NCBI GenBank assembly: GCA_903944895.1
Contig: CAJATL010000168.1
Span: forward strand, 1 to 42,649
Origin: an uncultured Bacteroidota bacterium
GTDB taxonomy: Bacteria > Bacteroidota > Bacteroidia > Bacteroidales > 4484-276
DNA length: 42,649 bases
Direction: 5' to 3'
The notes below the pieces were generated by a model. That model was not told the DNA's origin. It did no database searches and saw only the letters and a program-made list of their open reading frames with translations. Each line of letters starts with the position of its first letter. Position 1 is the stretch's first letter. Below, in pieces: positions 1 through 8,478 of the stretch. A program made the translations under genes and the position numbers.

Positions 1-555
1 AAAATCGAGTTTTGCGGTGGCAATTTCAATATCCCGGAGGATATCGTTCATCCCTTTTTTGTAAATTTTACTTCCGGCAACGGTATGCCCGGGTGCCCGC
101 TGCTCCTGAAACTCGGTAAACATCCCGGCTTTGTAAGCATCCAGCCAGGCTTCGTCCACGTTGGCCATCACTTTTTCGCGGTTGCTCTTGCCTTTCCAGA
201 AAGGAATAATCACATCGCGATAAGCAGTTTTGGTTGCTTCATCGGCTTTAAAGTAAACTTTTGAGCGTGTGTCGAGGACTTCGAGGTCTTCCAGCGTATG
301 AAGGCTTACTTCGGGATAGGTGGGCGTGGCCTTGGGTGCCGGGCCGCGCTCGCCAACAATAAGTTCGCCATCGTTGATGCAGATGTGTTTATTTTTCAAA
401 ATGTGTTCAAAAGCCAGGGCGCGCCTTACCGGTACTGAAAATTCAAGCATCTGGCTGCTTTTATAAAATTCAGTTACCAAAAGTGCCCGCTCTGCCGAAA
501 TCCGGTTAACGGCGTTCAAGCTTTGTTCTCTTAATTTTTTTATGCGATCGTTCAT
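1..555 (-). CDS. hypD: HypD-like glycyl radical enzyme (trans-4-hydroxy-L-proline dehydratase), N-terminal part
   Basis: The frame is open from an ATG at 553–555 to the left edge, giving the first 185 residues; the rest lies outside the window. The stretch containing INDGELIVGERG, the motif YPEVSLHTLEDLEV near residue 85 and TEFQEQRAPGHTVAG near residue 150 are what I recall from the N-terminal PFL-like domain of trans-4-hydroxy-L-proline dehydratases, which remove water from hydroxyproline to give pyrroline-5-carboxylate in anaerobes. The catalytic Cys and the glycyl-radical loop are not in the window, so substrate cannot be read directly. The gene directly upstream in the same direction (649–1446) is a glycyl-radical activase, which fits. 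Another PFL-like dehydratase of the same clade is the alternative. Confidence 0.8.
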   Translation of the reverse strand, partial: MNDRIKKLREQSLNAVNRISAERALLVTEFYKSSQMLEFSVPVRRALAFEHILKNKHICINDGELIVGERGPAPKATPTYPEVSLHTLEDLEVLDTRSKVYFKADEATKTAYRDVIIPFWKGKSNREKVMANVDEAWLDAYKAGMFTEFQEQRAPGHTVAGSKIYKKGMNDILRDIEIATAKLDF

Positions 556-618
556 TGTATTTTGTGTGTTTGTTTTCGATTTTTTTTATTTCTGAGTTAA
601 GAGTTTTTTCAGGAAAAA

Positions 619-646
619 ACCTCACCACGCTAAAAGCGTGGGTAGG
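619..646. repeat. Imperfect hairpin between activase and hypD
   Basis: An inverted repeat with core arms CCACGC and GCGTGG around a TAAAA loop (about 625–641). Further pairing of acct with aggt outside gives about 10 of 12 matched positions. It lies in the 93-bp gap between the activase stop and the hypD start, and there is no T-tract directly after it on the minus strand, so it looks more like an RNA processing/stability hairpin or a REP-like element than a terminator. Confidence 0.4.
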
Positions 647-648
647 TT

Positions 649-1446
649 TCATCCACCAATTTTGACCAGAAAACCTTCTGTTTCAAATTTTGATTTTGTA
701 TTTTGAATTTGAGATTTTTCCATAGCCTGAAGATTGATCAACTTGTTCTCTTTTTCAAACCTGCGATATTTATTTTTCGCAAAATCATGATAAGGAAGGA
801 GGTGCACTTCGCTAATTTTGCCATCAAAATTATTTAATAATTCGATCATATTTCCAATTTCATCTTCCTCGCTGTTGATGCCGGGAATCAAAGGAATCCT
901 GATAATAACATGAGCATTATTTTCGGTAAGAAAACGAAGATTTTTAAGAATTAATCTGTTCGAAACCCCTGTAAAGTTCTTGTGTTCAGCATCGTTGGTG
1001 TGTTTCAAATCAAACAGAAAAAGATCGGTTAAACCGAGAATTTCATCAAAATGCTCAGTCCTGGCAAAACCACTGGTATCAATGGCTGTGTGAAATCCTT
1101 TTTCTTTGGAAGACTTTAAAAGTCCGGTTAGAAATTCGGGTTGAAGCATCGGTTCGCCACCACTAAAAGTAACGCCACCGCCAGATTCGTCATAAAAAAC
1201 GGATTCTTTTACCAGGATTTCCATCACCTCTTCAACCGACATTAATCTGCCCACAGTTTCTGTCTTTTCGAAAGAAATACCATCGAGCAGGATTTTTTTT
1301 ACATCAGTTTCCGATTTTACATGCTGGCTTTCGGGGTTGTGGCACCACCAGCAACGCAACGGACAGCCCTTGAGAAATACCGTAGTGCGGATTCCAGGGC
1401 CATCGTGTATGGCAAAACGCTTAATATCAAATACAATACCTTTCAT
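649..1446 (-). CDS. Glycyl-radical enzyme activating enzyme (radical SAM), probable HypD activase
   Basis: This 265-residue radical SAM protein would abstract a hydrogen from the glycyl loop of its partner, using SAM and a [4Fe-4S] cluster. Visible features are the N-terminal HDGPGIRTTVF motif, the cluster motif CPLRCWWC (CX3CX2C) near residue 30, the SAM-binding GGEP motif near residue 97 and a DLKH motif near residue 147. No cysteines occur between the CX3CX2C motif and GGEP, so the 8Fe ferredoxin-like insert common in activases of this group is absent and the protein resembles PflA in size. The ATG at 1446 is preferred; a TTG one codon upstream is possible. It precedes the HypD-like gene by 93 bp on the same strand, implying one operon. 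Confidence 0.85.
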   Translation of the reverse strand: MKGIVFDIKRFAIHDGPGIRTTVFLKGCPLRCWWCHNPESQHVKSETDVKKILLDGISFEKTETVGRLMSVEEVMEILVKESVFYDESGGGVTFSGGEPMLQPEFLTGLLKSSKEKGFHTAIDTSGFARTEHFDEILGLTDLFLFDLKHTNDAEHKNFTGVSNRLILKNLRFLTENNAHVIIRIPLIPGINSEEDEIGNMIELLNNFDGKISEVHLLPYHDFAKNKYRRFEKENKLINLQAMEKSQIQNTKSKFETEGFLVKIGG

Positions 1447-1460
1447 CAAAGCGAAAAAAA

Positions 1461-1506
1461 ATGGAAAAATGGAAAAATGGAATATTGGAACGATGGAAAA
1501 ATGGAA
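1461..1506 (+). repeat. Octamer-period repeat (ATGGAAAA)
   Basis: ATGGAAAA-type words repeat with an 8-bp period. The same word family occurs at 29729–29940 on this strand and as its complement (ATTCCA/TTCTTCC words) at 31545–31660 and 32430–32564. Confidence 0.7.
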
Positions 1507-1511
1507 CCCCG

Positions 1512-1531
1512 ATCCCGATAGCTATCGGGAT
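1512..1531. repeat. Dispersed 20-bp palindrome (CCCGATAGCTATCGGG core)
   Basis: A perfect palindrome with core CCCGATAGCTATCGGG. Perfect-core copies also occur at 31604–31623, 31664–31681 and 34608–34625; degenerate copies occur near 40471–40488 and 42391–42407. All are in spacers. Confidence 0.8.
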
Positions 1532-1789
1532 TATCGGGGGAAGAATGGAAAGGAAGAGATTGGCTCAGAACAACCAGCATTCGTACAATCCCTTGCCGAA
1601 ATGGTGATAAAGACTTAAATGAAAATTCTGCTTAAGCATTTTCTTTACAGGATTTTGAAAGGCAAAAATAGTAAGGTTTTGAGAATTTTTTTAAAAATAT
1701 TTCAATTTGGATATGCTCTAAATAATCAGTTCATCAGGCTGTTGATGCCGTAAGTGTGAAATAGATGGATGTTCGTTTGTTTATTGGCT

Positions 1790-1797
1790 TACTTTTG
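1790..1797 (+). promoter_or_regulatory. Candidate -7 box upstream of the polysaccharide operon
   Basis: TACTTTTG matches the Bacteroidota TAnnTTTG -7 consensus and is followed by GCCGCCCC. I see no TTG at the ideal -33 spacing. It would give a leader of about 100 nt before the ATG at 1904. Confidence 0.35.
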
Positions 1798-1903
1798 CCG
1801 CCCCAAAAGTTGGCGAAATTGCTGCAAACGCAACCTTTACGCGGCTTTTATCATCATAATACTTTGGTTGGAAAATCATTTTACCAGTGACGCGAAAGCT
1901 TGA

Positions 1904-3358
1904 ATGAAGAAAAAATTTTTATCAAACCTTATTCTTATTCTTTTCCTCAATCTGTTGATTAAACCGTTTTGGATACTCGGGATCGACAGGGGGGTTCAAA
2001 ATGCCGTGGGTGCCAGTGAATATGGTTTTTACTTCGTGATTTTCAACTTTTCCTTCCTTTTCAACATACTCCTCGACTTTGGAATCACCAATTTCAATAA
2101 TCGAAACATTGCCCAAAATAACCAATTGCTTCAGAAGCATTTTTCAAGCATCGTCATCATCAAGCTCTTCCTGGCAGTGGTTTTTACCATCATTACTTTT
2201 ACAGCAGGCATTTTAATCGGGTTTAGCAGCGAGCAGTTGAAGTTGCTGGCATTCCTCTGTTTTAATCAGTTTCTGTTATCGTTCATCCTTTATCTGCGCT
2301 CCAATATTTCAGGGTTGTTGATGTTTAAAACCGAAAGTATTTTATCAGTACTCGACAGGGTTCTGATGGTGGTTATTTGCGGGGTTCTGCTCTGGGGCAA
2401 TATTACACATGAGAAATTCAAAATTGCCTGGTTTGTTTATTCGCAAACTACGGCATATCTTATTACCGCAATAATCGCCATGCTGATCGTCGTAAAAAAA
2501 GCTGAATTTAAACGGCTTAACTGGAACTGGCCATTTTTTGTGATGATCATCAAGCGTAGCTTTCCTTTCGCCATTCTGGTTTTGTTGATGACTTTTTACA
2601 ACCGGATCGATTCGGTGATGATTGAGCGCCTTTTGCCAGAAAATATTGGCACCGAGCAGGCAGGGATTTATGCCTCGGCTTATCGCTTGCTGGACGCATC
2701 AAATATGATTGCTTACCTTTTTTCGGTGTTGCTTTTGCCTTTGTTTTCGAGGATGATCAAGGACAAGGAACCGGTTTTGCATGTTGTAAAACTCGCCTTT
2801 ACTTTGCTGATTATCGTTTCGGTGATTGTTTCGTTTGGTTCGTGTTTTTACAGTACCGAACTGATGAATTTGCTTTACAAGGAGCACGTTGAACAGTCGG
2901 CGGCAGTATTCAGGCTGATCATGTTTGGTTACATCGCGATTTCTTCGACCTATATTTTCGGAACTTTGCTAACTGCAAACGGTAATCTTAAAGAACTTAA
3001 CCTGGTTGCCGGCGGTGGCATGATTATTAATTTTTTGGTAAACCTGATTTTAGTTCCCGAACTTTTAGCCGTTGGATCGGCCTATGCCAGCCTGATTGCT
3101 CAGTTTGCAACTGCCATTGTCCAGGTTTTTCTGGTAAAGAAATTCTTCAAACTCGAAACTAATTACTGGTACATCACTACAATTGTGGTATTTGTAGGCG
3201 GTGTTATGCTGATCAATTATTTTTCGAAGATGGTTTTTGATAACTGGATTTTTAATTTTTTGCTGATGCTCGTTGCGTCGGTTTTGTTGGCTACAATCCT
3301 TAAATTATTAAATATCAGAGGATTTATTAAGATTTTAAAAAGTAAGGAATCCTTCTGA
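1904..3358 (+). CDS. Polysaccharide flippase (Wzx/MATE-like, polysaccharide biosynthesis protein family)
   Basis: A 484-residue integral membrane protein with about 12–14 hydrophobic segments spread over its length. This and the N-terminal FWILGIDRGVQNAVGASEYG stretch are typical of Wzx-like flippases of Bacteroidota, which move lipid-linked sugar repeat units across the inner membrane. Charged residues sit in short loops, such as YNRIDSVMIERLLP near residue 230. It is first in a plus-strand operon with a Wzz-like and a Wzy/WaaL-like gene, which supports a role in surface polysaccharide export. No glycosyltransferase lies next to it, so the sugar is unknown. The ATG at 1904 starts a Lys-rich leader before the first membrane segment. 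Confidence 0.85.
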   Translation: MKKKFLSNLILILFLNLLIKPFWILGIDRGVQNAVGASEYGFYFVIFNFSFLFNILLDFGITNFNNRNIAQNNQLLQKHFSSIVIIKLFLAVVFTIITFTAGILIGFSSEQLKLLAFLCFNQFLLSFILYLRSNISGLLMFKTESILSVLDRVLMVVICGVLLWGNITHEKFKIAWFVYSQTTAYLITAIIAMLIVVKKAEFKRLNWNWPFFVMIIKRSFPFAILVLLMTFYNRIDSVMIERLLPENIGTEQAGIYASAYRLLDASNMIAYLFSVLLLPLFSRMIKDKEPVLHVVKLAFTLLIIVSVIVSFGSCFYSTELMNLLYKEHVEQSAAVFRLIMFGYIAISSTYIFGTLLTANGNLKELNLVAGGGMIINFLVNLILVPELLAVGSAYASLIAQFATAIVQVFLVKKFFKLETNYWYITTIVVFVGGVMLINYFSKMVFDNWIFNFLLMLVASVLLATILKLLNIRGFIKILKSKESF

Positions 3359-3447
3359 TTAATACATTCCTAAAATTCCGGCACAGGTTTTCGGGGTAGT
3401 TAATTTCGACGGAGGTAAATTTACCAAACACGCTTACGAAAATATTC

Positions 3448-3455
3448 TATTTTTG
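3448..3455 (+). promoter_or_regulatory. Candidate -7 box upstream of the Wzz-like gene
   Basis: TATTTTTG fits TAnnTTTG. Transcription from it would begin near 3461, which favours the ATG codons at 3483/3492 over the TTG at 3453 as the Wzz start. No clear -33 TTG. Confidence 0.4.
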
Positions 3456-3482
3456 TGCCTTCATTTTGATAGTGACAGTAGT

Positions 3483-5720
3483 ATGGTATTCATGAAAGAC
3501 GATAGTGAGAATTTTGATTCGACAAATATTTTGTTGTTTCTGCATAAATGGCAAAAGCCATTAATTTTTGTAACTTCCCTTGCGATTATTGCCTCCGTGG
3601 TGTTTTCGTCCTCCTTTTTCATTACCCCAAAATTCAAATCTACTGTTATCCTCTATCCGGCGGCTTCAAACGCCATTTCAAAAGCCTTGCTTACCGAAAA
3701 TCCAAGTGCTACCGATGATATTTTAAAGTTTGGTGAAGAAGAAGAAACCGAACAGATGCTTCAAATCTTGAATTCCAACAAGATTCGTGATAAAATTATC
3801 GCCAAATATCATTTGATAGAGCATTACGGCATTTCACCAACTTCGGGATACAAAAACACACTCCTTTACGAGGAATACGATCAAAACATTACTTTCAGGC
3901 GAACTGAATTTATGGCCATCAAAATAACCGTACTCGACAAAGATCCGCAAATGGCCGCTGATATTGCCAATGATATTACTGCATTGCTCGATTCGACCAA
4001 GAATGATATGCAGCAGGAGCGTGCCCAGAAAGGTTACCAGATCGTTAAAGAAAAATACTTTAAACTGAGAGATGAAGTCCAGGTGATGGAAGATTCGCTC
4101 AAAGTCCTCCGTGAATATGGTGTAATCGATTATGAAACCCAGGCTGAGATGATTAATCAGCAACTGGCCATCGAACTTGCCCATGGAAACAGTGCTGCCG
4201 TTAACCGCTTACAATCAAAACTCGATGTACTTGCCAAATATGGTGGTTCCTATGTTTCGATACGTGATGCGCTTGAATATGAGAAGAAACAGCTTAGCAT
4301 GCTCAAAGCCAAGTACGAAGAGGCAAAGACCGATGCAGAGCAGGTTTTGCCTACAAAATTTGTTGTAAACAGCGCTTATAAAGCCGAAAAAAAGACCTAT
4401 CCGATCCGCTGGATAATTGTACTCATTACAACAGTTTCTGCTTTTTTGCTCACAATAGTTATTATTCTCATTATCGAAAATCTGAGCAATTACTTTCCCT
4501 CACAGTTGGAGTTTTTAAATAACACAAAACAAAAAACCTATCATAAAGGAGCATCTGAACTTATCAAAGAGCCTCCCATTCCGCCCGGAGAGCCAGCAGT
4601 GAGGGCCCAGGAATATCAGGTAACCCATGAAAAACCACTACCCTACACTGAACCGGAACCCGGGAAACCAAAACAAAAAGAGATAATAATACAAGAAAAG
4701 ATAAAATATTCAGAGAAGCCGGAAAATGATGAATTAGTCAATAACCAGGAAAATCAAATGGAGATGTATTTTAAAAATATCAATATTCTCAAGACATTAT
4801 TCAAATGGAAGACACATTTGGGTGTTATCGTTCTGGTAAGCATCATTGCTGCAATGATCTTTTCGGGGCCATTTTTTATCAAACCAAAATTTGAGTCTTT
4901 TGCCATTGTTTATCCTTCAAATATGGCTCCATATTCCGAAGAGAGTGAAACAGAGCAAATGCTTCAGTTTTTTCAGTCAAAAGACATTCGTGATAAGATT
5001 ATCCAAAAATATGATCTTGCCAAACGATATAAAATTGATCCTTCCTACAAATATTACCAGACTGCGATTATTGGTGTGTATTATGAAAATGTGAGTATCA
5101 CCAAAACACCTTACGAATCGGTTAAAATTGATGTGATGGATACAGATCCCCAGGTGGCCTGTGAAATGGTAAATGATATCATCAATTTTTATAACGAAAA
5201 GGTTTTGGAAACCCATCGTACAAAATACCGCGAGGTTGTTGATTTCCTGGGTAAGCAGCTTGCGCAGAAAAAGCTGGAAATTGATACTGTTGAAGCTCAT
5301 TTACTGGTGCTCAGGCAACAATACGAACTTTTCGACTATCCAAATCAATCACGTGAAATTGCACGAGGATATTTGCGCACCGTTGATGGCAATAATTCAT
5401 CAAATATTAACTCGAAAGATGTGATGCGTTGGAAAGGCAACATTCAGGAAAAGGGTGGTGAATTTGTATTTTATAACGACCGGTATTATGACCTTGTTAA
5501 AGAATATGGAAGCAGAGTGAAAGATTATGACGAGGCAGTTAAAAACCTCACAAAGGAAATAACCTTTGCCAGTGTGGTTTCAAAGCCATTTCCTAGCGAC
5601 AAAAAGGCTTACCCTGTTCGATGGGTGATTATAGCCATTGCAGCAATTGCGTCCCTGTTTTTCTCTTTCATTCTGGTAATGATTATCGAGAATTATCAAT
5701 CGGTTTCGAAAAAACTTTAA
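3483..5720 (+). CDS. Tandem double Wzz-like chain-length determinant protein
   Basis: About 745 residues in one frame, containing two homologous Wzz-type modules. Each has an N-terminal membrane helix, a long periplasmic alpha-helical part and a C-terminal membrane helix. Paired motifs show the duplication: TEQMLQILNSNKIRDKII against TEQMLQFFQSKDIRDKII, and KKTYPIRWIIVLI against KKAYPVRWVIIAI. A Pro/Lys/Glu-rich linker of about 80 residues (roughly 4510–4760) joins them and should be cytoplasmic. Wzz proteins set polymer length together with Wzy, and the Wzy-like gene follows after 12 bp. Starts at 3453 (TTG), 3483 or 3492 (ATG) are possible; I prefer an ATG because of the upstream promoter-like box. 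No tyrosine-kinase motif is present. It could be an ancestral gene pair fused in frame. Confidence 0.85.
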   Translation: MVFMKDDSENFDSTNILLFLHKWQKPLIFVTSLAIIASVVFSSSFFITPKFKSTVILYPAASNAISKALLTENPSATDDILKFGEEEETEQMLQILNSNKIRDKIIAKYHLIEHYGISPTSGYKNTLLYEEYDQNITFRRTEFMAIKITVLDKDPQMAADIANDITALLDSTKNDMQQERAQKGYQIVKEKYFKLRDEVQVMEDSLKVLREYGVIDYETQAEMINQQLAIELAHGNSAAVNRLQSKLDVLAKYGGSYVSIRDALEYEKKQLSMLKAKYEEAKTDAEQVLPTKFVVNSAYKAEKKTYPIRWIIVLITTVSAFLLTIVIILIIENLSNYFPSQLEFLNNTKQKTYHKGASELIKEPPIPPGEPAVRAQEYQVTHEKPLPYTEPEPGKPKQKEIIIQEKIKYSEKPENDELVNNQENQMEMYFKNINILKTLFKWKTHLGVIVLVSIIAAMIFSGPFFIKPKFESFAIVYPSNMAPYSEESETEQMLQFFQSKDIRDKIIQKYDLAKRYKIDPSYKYYQTAIIGVYYENVSITKTPYESVKIDVMDTDPQVACEMVNDIINFYNEKVLETHRTKYREVVDFLGKQLAQKKLEIDTVEAHLLVLRQQYELFDYPNQSREIARGYLRTVDGNNSSNINSKDVMRWKGNIQEKGGEFVFYNDRYYDLVKEYGSRVKDYDEAVKNLTKEITFASVVSKPFPSDKKAYPVRWVIIAIAAIASLFFSFILVMIIENYQSVSKKL

Positions 5721-5732
5721 CAGCCTTGCGTT

Positions 5733-7202
5733 TTGACCGATAAAGTAAAATTATATTGGGTTTACGGAATCAGTATTGCGTTCATTGCTTTGAACATTGT
5801 ACTGATTTTAAATGAGTTTTATTGGTCATTGCTTTTGCCATTGGTAGTGGTGGTTTTGCTGATGTACATTTTTGCCCTCGATAAACTGCTTTTGCTGATT
5901 ACTTTCCTGACTCCCCTGGCCGTTGTATTGCGGAATATGGATGTCGGACTCGGGGTTTCACTGCCAACAGAGCCTTTGATGTTTGGGGTTTTGGTAATCT
6001 TCTTTCTGAAAATATTTTCAGGGTTCCGATACGATAAAAAGGCACTGACACATCCCATTTCGATCACAATTTTTATCAGTTTAAGCTGGTTATTGATTTC
6101 CACCTTTACCAGCGAAATGCTGATTGTTTCGATCAAATTCTTTTTATCAAGGCTTTGGTTTGTTGTACCATTCTTTTTTGTGGGAATCATTCTTTTTAAG
6201 AAATTCGATAATATCAAAAAGTTTATCTGGCTTTATGTAATATCGCTGGTTGGAGTCATTTTTTACACCCTCATCAATCATTCCCAATATGGATTTGATG
6301 AAGAAACCGGCCACTGGGTAATGACGCCATTTTACAATGATCATACTGCTTACGGTGCAGTGCTAGCCATGTTTATTCCGGTAATCCTTGGTTTTTCGCT
6401 TAATAAAAATTCCACCAGATCGCACCGGATAATCGCATTTTCTGTTTTTATATTGTTGATTATAGCAGTTATTTTCTCGTACAGCAGGGCTGCCTGGGTA
6501 AGCCTGGTATTTGCCCTTGGAATTTATATTTTAATCAGGTTAAAAGTGAGATTTTCGTGGATTGCAGCTGTATTTGTTGTGCTGGTAATCATGTTTTTCA
6601 GTTTTCAACACCAGATTATTGATACCCTTGAGCGTAACGAGCAGGATTCGTCAACAAATTTTGTTGAACACATCAAATCCATTTATAATATTTCTTCAGA
6701 TGCTTCTAATCTCGAGCGCATTAACCGCTGGCAGGCGGCAATAAGGATGTTCAACGAACGCCCTTTTTTGGGATGGGGACCCGGGACTTACCAGTTTTTA
6801 TATGCGCCTTTCCAAAGAAGTAAGGAAAAGACCATTATCAGCACCAATGCCGGCGATTTGGGGAATGCACACAGCGAGTACATTGGCCCCATGGCTGAAC
6901 AGGGAGTTTTAGGGTTGATAACAGTTTTACTCATCATCATTTATTCGGTGATCACTGCCTTAAAAATCTATAAGAAGTCGGTTGACCAGGAGGTTAGACT
7001 AATCAGCATGCTGATGCTGATGGGATTAATCACCTATTTTGTGCATGGCTTATTAAATAATTTTCTGGATACCGATAAAGCCTCAGTTCCTGTATGGGGA
7101 TTCCTGGCAATCATAGTTGCCCTCGATATTTATCATACCCGCGACGCCAAAGAAGCCAAAGAAGCCATCGAAACCAAAGAATTGCCTGAAATATCCAAAT
7201 AA
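5733..7202 (+). CDS. O-antigen ligase/polymerase family protein (Wzy/WaaL-like)
   Basis: A 489-residue polytopic membrane protein with about 11–12 hydrophobic segments. The PF04932-type core is visible: FSYSRAAWVSLVFALG near residue 250, then a periplasmic loop with NERPFLGWGPGTYQF and NAHSEYIGPMAEQGVLG near residues 345–395. These enzymes polymerise or ligate lipid-linked glycan units at the outer face of the inner membrane. The start is probably a TTG at 5733, 12 bp after the upstream stop; the next ATG would remove the first membrane helix. The C-terminal tail contains a short near-repeat (DAKEAKEAIETKE) made from GCCAAAGAA units. Whether it is polymerase or ligase cannot be decided from sequence alone. 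Confidence 0.85.
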   Translation: MTDKVKLYWVYGISIAFIALNIVLILNEFYWSLLLPLVVVVLLMYIFALDKLLLLITFLTPLAVVLRNMDVGLGVSLPTEPLMFGVLVIFFLKIFSGFRYDKKALTHPISITIFISLSWLLISTFTSEMLIVSIKFFLSRLWFVVPFFFVGIILFKKFDNIKKFIWLYVISLVGVIFYTLINHSQYGFDEETGHWVMTPFYNDHTAYGAVLAMFIPVILGFSLNKNSTRSHRIIAFSVFILLIIAVIFSYSRAAWVSLVFALGIYILIRLKVRFSWIAAVFVVLVIMFFSFQHQIIDTLERNEQDSSTNFVEHIKSIYNISSDASNLERINRWQAAIRMFNERPFLGWGPGTYQFLYAPFQRSKEKTIISTNAGDLGNAHSEYIGPMAEQGVLGLITVLLIIIYSVITALKIYKKSVDQEVRLISMLMLMGLITYFVHGLLNNFLDTDKASVPVWGFLAIIVALDIYHTRDAKEAKEAIETKELPEISK

Positions 7203-7203
7203 A

Positions 7204-7242
7204 AAAACTGCCATCCTTTTCGGATGACAGTTCGTTTTTTTT
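7204..7242. terminator. Rho-independent terminator, probably bidirectional
   Basis: Arms AACTGCCATCC (7206–7216) and GGATGACAGTT (7222–7232) pair with one G·T and a TTTTC loop. An eight-T run follows at 7235–7242, and an A-run precedes on the left. It directly follows the stop of the ligase/polymerase gene and could also stop minus-strand transcripts from the lipid A cluster. Confidence 0.85.
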
Positions 7243-7257
7243 ATTGGAATAGGTTCA

Positions 7258-7450
7258 CTTCTGCCTGCTTACAACCGCAATTGCTATCGGGTTTATCAAC
7301 TGCCATCTGCCAACTGGCAACTATTGATTTCAGATTTATGATTGACTTACGCCTTACGCTTTACGACTGGCAACTATTGATTTTTGATTGACTTACGCCT
7401 TACGCCTTACGACTGGCACCTGCCGACTTCCGACTTCCGACTTCCCACTT
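7258..7450 (+). repeat. Heptanucleotide-period repeat tract
   Basis: A degenerate tract of 7-bp words such as CTGCCAA, CTGGCAA, CGCCTTA and CTTCCGA, the same vocabulary as the large array at 27478–28800 and in the same orientation. It fills the gap between the terminator and the 3' end of the second lpxD. Confidence 0.75.
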
Positions 7451-7459
7451 CTTCAAATA

Positions 7460-8389
7460 CTATTTTATCTTCATAATCAGATCGGGTAACATGCGCAAAG
7501 CGGCCAATTCGCGCCATTTTTTGCGGGCTTCCATCACAGGTGCTCCGAAATAAGTTTTTCCACCTTCGATGGTTTTGTCAACACCCGAATGAGCCAGGAT
7601 AATGGCTCCTTTTCCGACAACCAGATCTTTGTTTATCGAAACCCGTCCCCATAAAATTACGTCGTCTTCGATAACGGTAACGCCTGCAATGGCTGCATGT
7701 GAGCCGATGAGGCAGTTTTTGCCGATGTACGTATCATGGCCAATCTGGCAATGGTTGTCCAGTTTTGTGCCTTTATCGATTACTGTGTCGCCGGAAACAC
7801 CGCGGTCGATGGCGCAGAGCGCACCAATCTCAACATTATCTTTAATAACCACATTTCCGCACGATTCGAGCTTGCGGTAACCTTCGGGGCGCCGCTGAAA
7901 ATAATAAGCATCTGCTCCTAAAACACTGTTAGAGTGAATCACCACATTGTCGCCAATAATCACATGGTCGTAAATGCTCACGTTGGCATGGATGGTGCAG
8001 TTTTTCCCGATTTTTACATGGTTTCCCACAAATGCGCCTGGCTGAATCATGGTTCCTTCACCAATTTCTGCCGATGGACTAATAAATGCTGATGAAGGCT
8101 GAAAACTCCTGAACTTTCTGACCAATTTCACATAATCACCGAACGGGTCGGTCGAGATGATTAAACCTTTTCCTTCGGGGCATTCCACTTCTTTGTTAAT
8201 AAGAATTGTTGTAGCTTTCGAGTTGAGCGCTTTGTCGTAATATTTCGGATGATCGACAAAGGTGAGATCTCCGGCTTCAACCATGTGGATTTCGTTGATT
8301 CCTGAAACCTGATGATTTGGATCACCATCAATTTTAGCACTTAAAAAATCGGCTAATTCGCCGATCGAATAATTCCTGTCTAATTTCAT
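7460..8389 (-). CDS. Second LpxD-type UDP-3-O-acylglucosamine N-acyltransferase paralogue
   Basis: A 309-residue left-handed beta-helix acyltransferase. The N-terminal LpxD-type domain contains GINEIHMVEAGDLTFVDHPK (about residues 29–48), followed by isoleucine-patch hexapeptides from about residue 105 to 270. The histidine in CQIGHDTYIG occupies the place of the catalytic His in LpxD, where canonical LpxD has AHN. It is shorter than, and divergent from, the lpxD at 11451–12476, so the two may use different acyl chains or substrates. In many Bacteroidota a gene of this type sits after efp in the lipid A cluster, as here. The canonical function is transfer of a 3-hydroxyacyl chain to the glucosamine amine in lipid A synthesis; the exact substrate is inferred. 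Confidence 0.8.
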   Translation of the reverse strand: MKLDRNYSIGELADFLSAKIDGDPNHQVSGINEIHMVEAGDLTFVDHPKYYDKALNSKATTILINKEVECPEGKGLIISTDPFGDYVKLVRKFRSFQPSSAFISPSAEIGEGTMIQPGAFVGNHVKIGKNCTIHANVSIYDHVIIGDNVVIHSNSVLGADAYYFQRRPEGYRKLESCGNVVIKDNVEIGALCAIDRGVSGDTVIDKGTKLDNHCQIGHDTYIGKNCLIGSHAAIAGVTVIEDDVILWGRVSINKDLVVGKGAIILAHSGVDKTIEGGKTYFGAPVMEARKKWRELAALRMLPDLIMKIK

Positions 8390-8420
8390 TTGTTATTTGA
8401 TTAACACGTTTACAATCTGG

Positions 8421-8455
8421 TAAAAAAATGGCACAAGCTGCGATAAGCCTGTGCC
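8421..8455 (-). terminator. Rho-independent terminator after efp
   Basis: GGCACAAGC and GCCTGTGCC (8430–8455) pair with one mismatch around an 8-nt loop. Read on the minus strand, the hairpin is followed by a seven-T run (8422–8428). It lies between efp and the second lpxD, so the latter depends on read-through or an unseen promoter. Confidence 0.75.
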
Positions 8456-8478
8456 CGGTCTTGTATTTCTTTAAAAGT

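Larger units (their letters stand above)
1447..1903. other. Gene-free divergent spacer
   Basis: Spacer between the activase (minus) and the flippase (plus). It holds an 8-bp-period ATGGAAAA repeat (about 1461–1506), the palindrome at 1512–1531, AT-rich DNA and a promoter-like box near 1790. I see no convincing coding sequence; the short open frames here are made of repeat sequence and the reverse of the activase. Confidence 0.6.

Noticed and set aside
1321-1618. Short plus-strand open frames over the activase 5' end
   Set aside because: They overlap the radical-SAM gene in antisense and continue into ATGGAA repeats; no family features.
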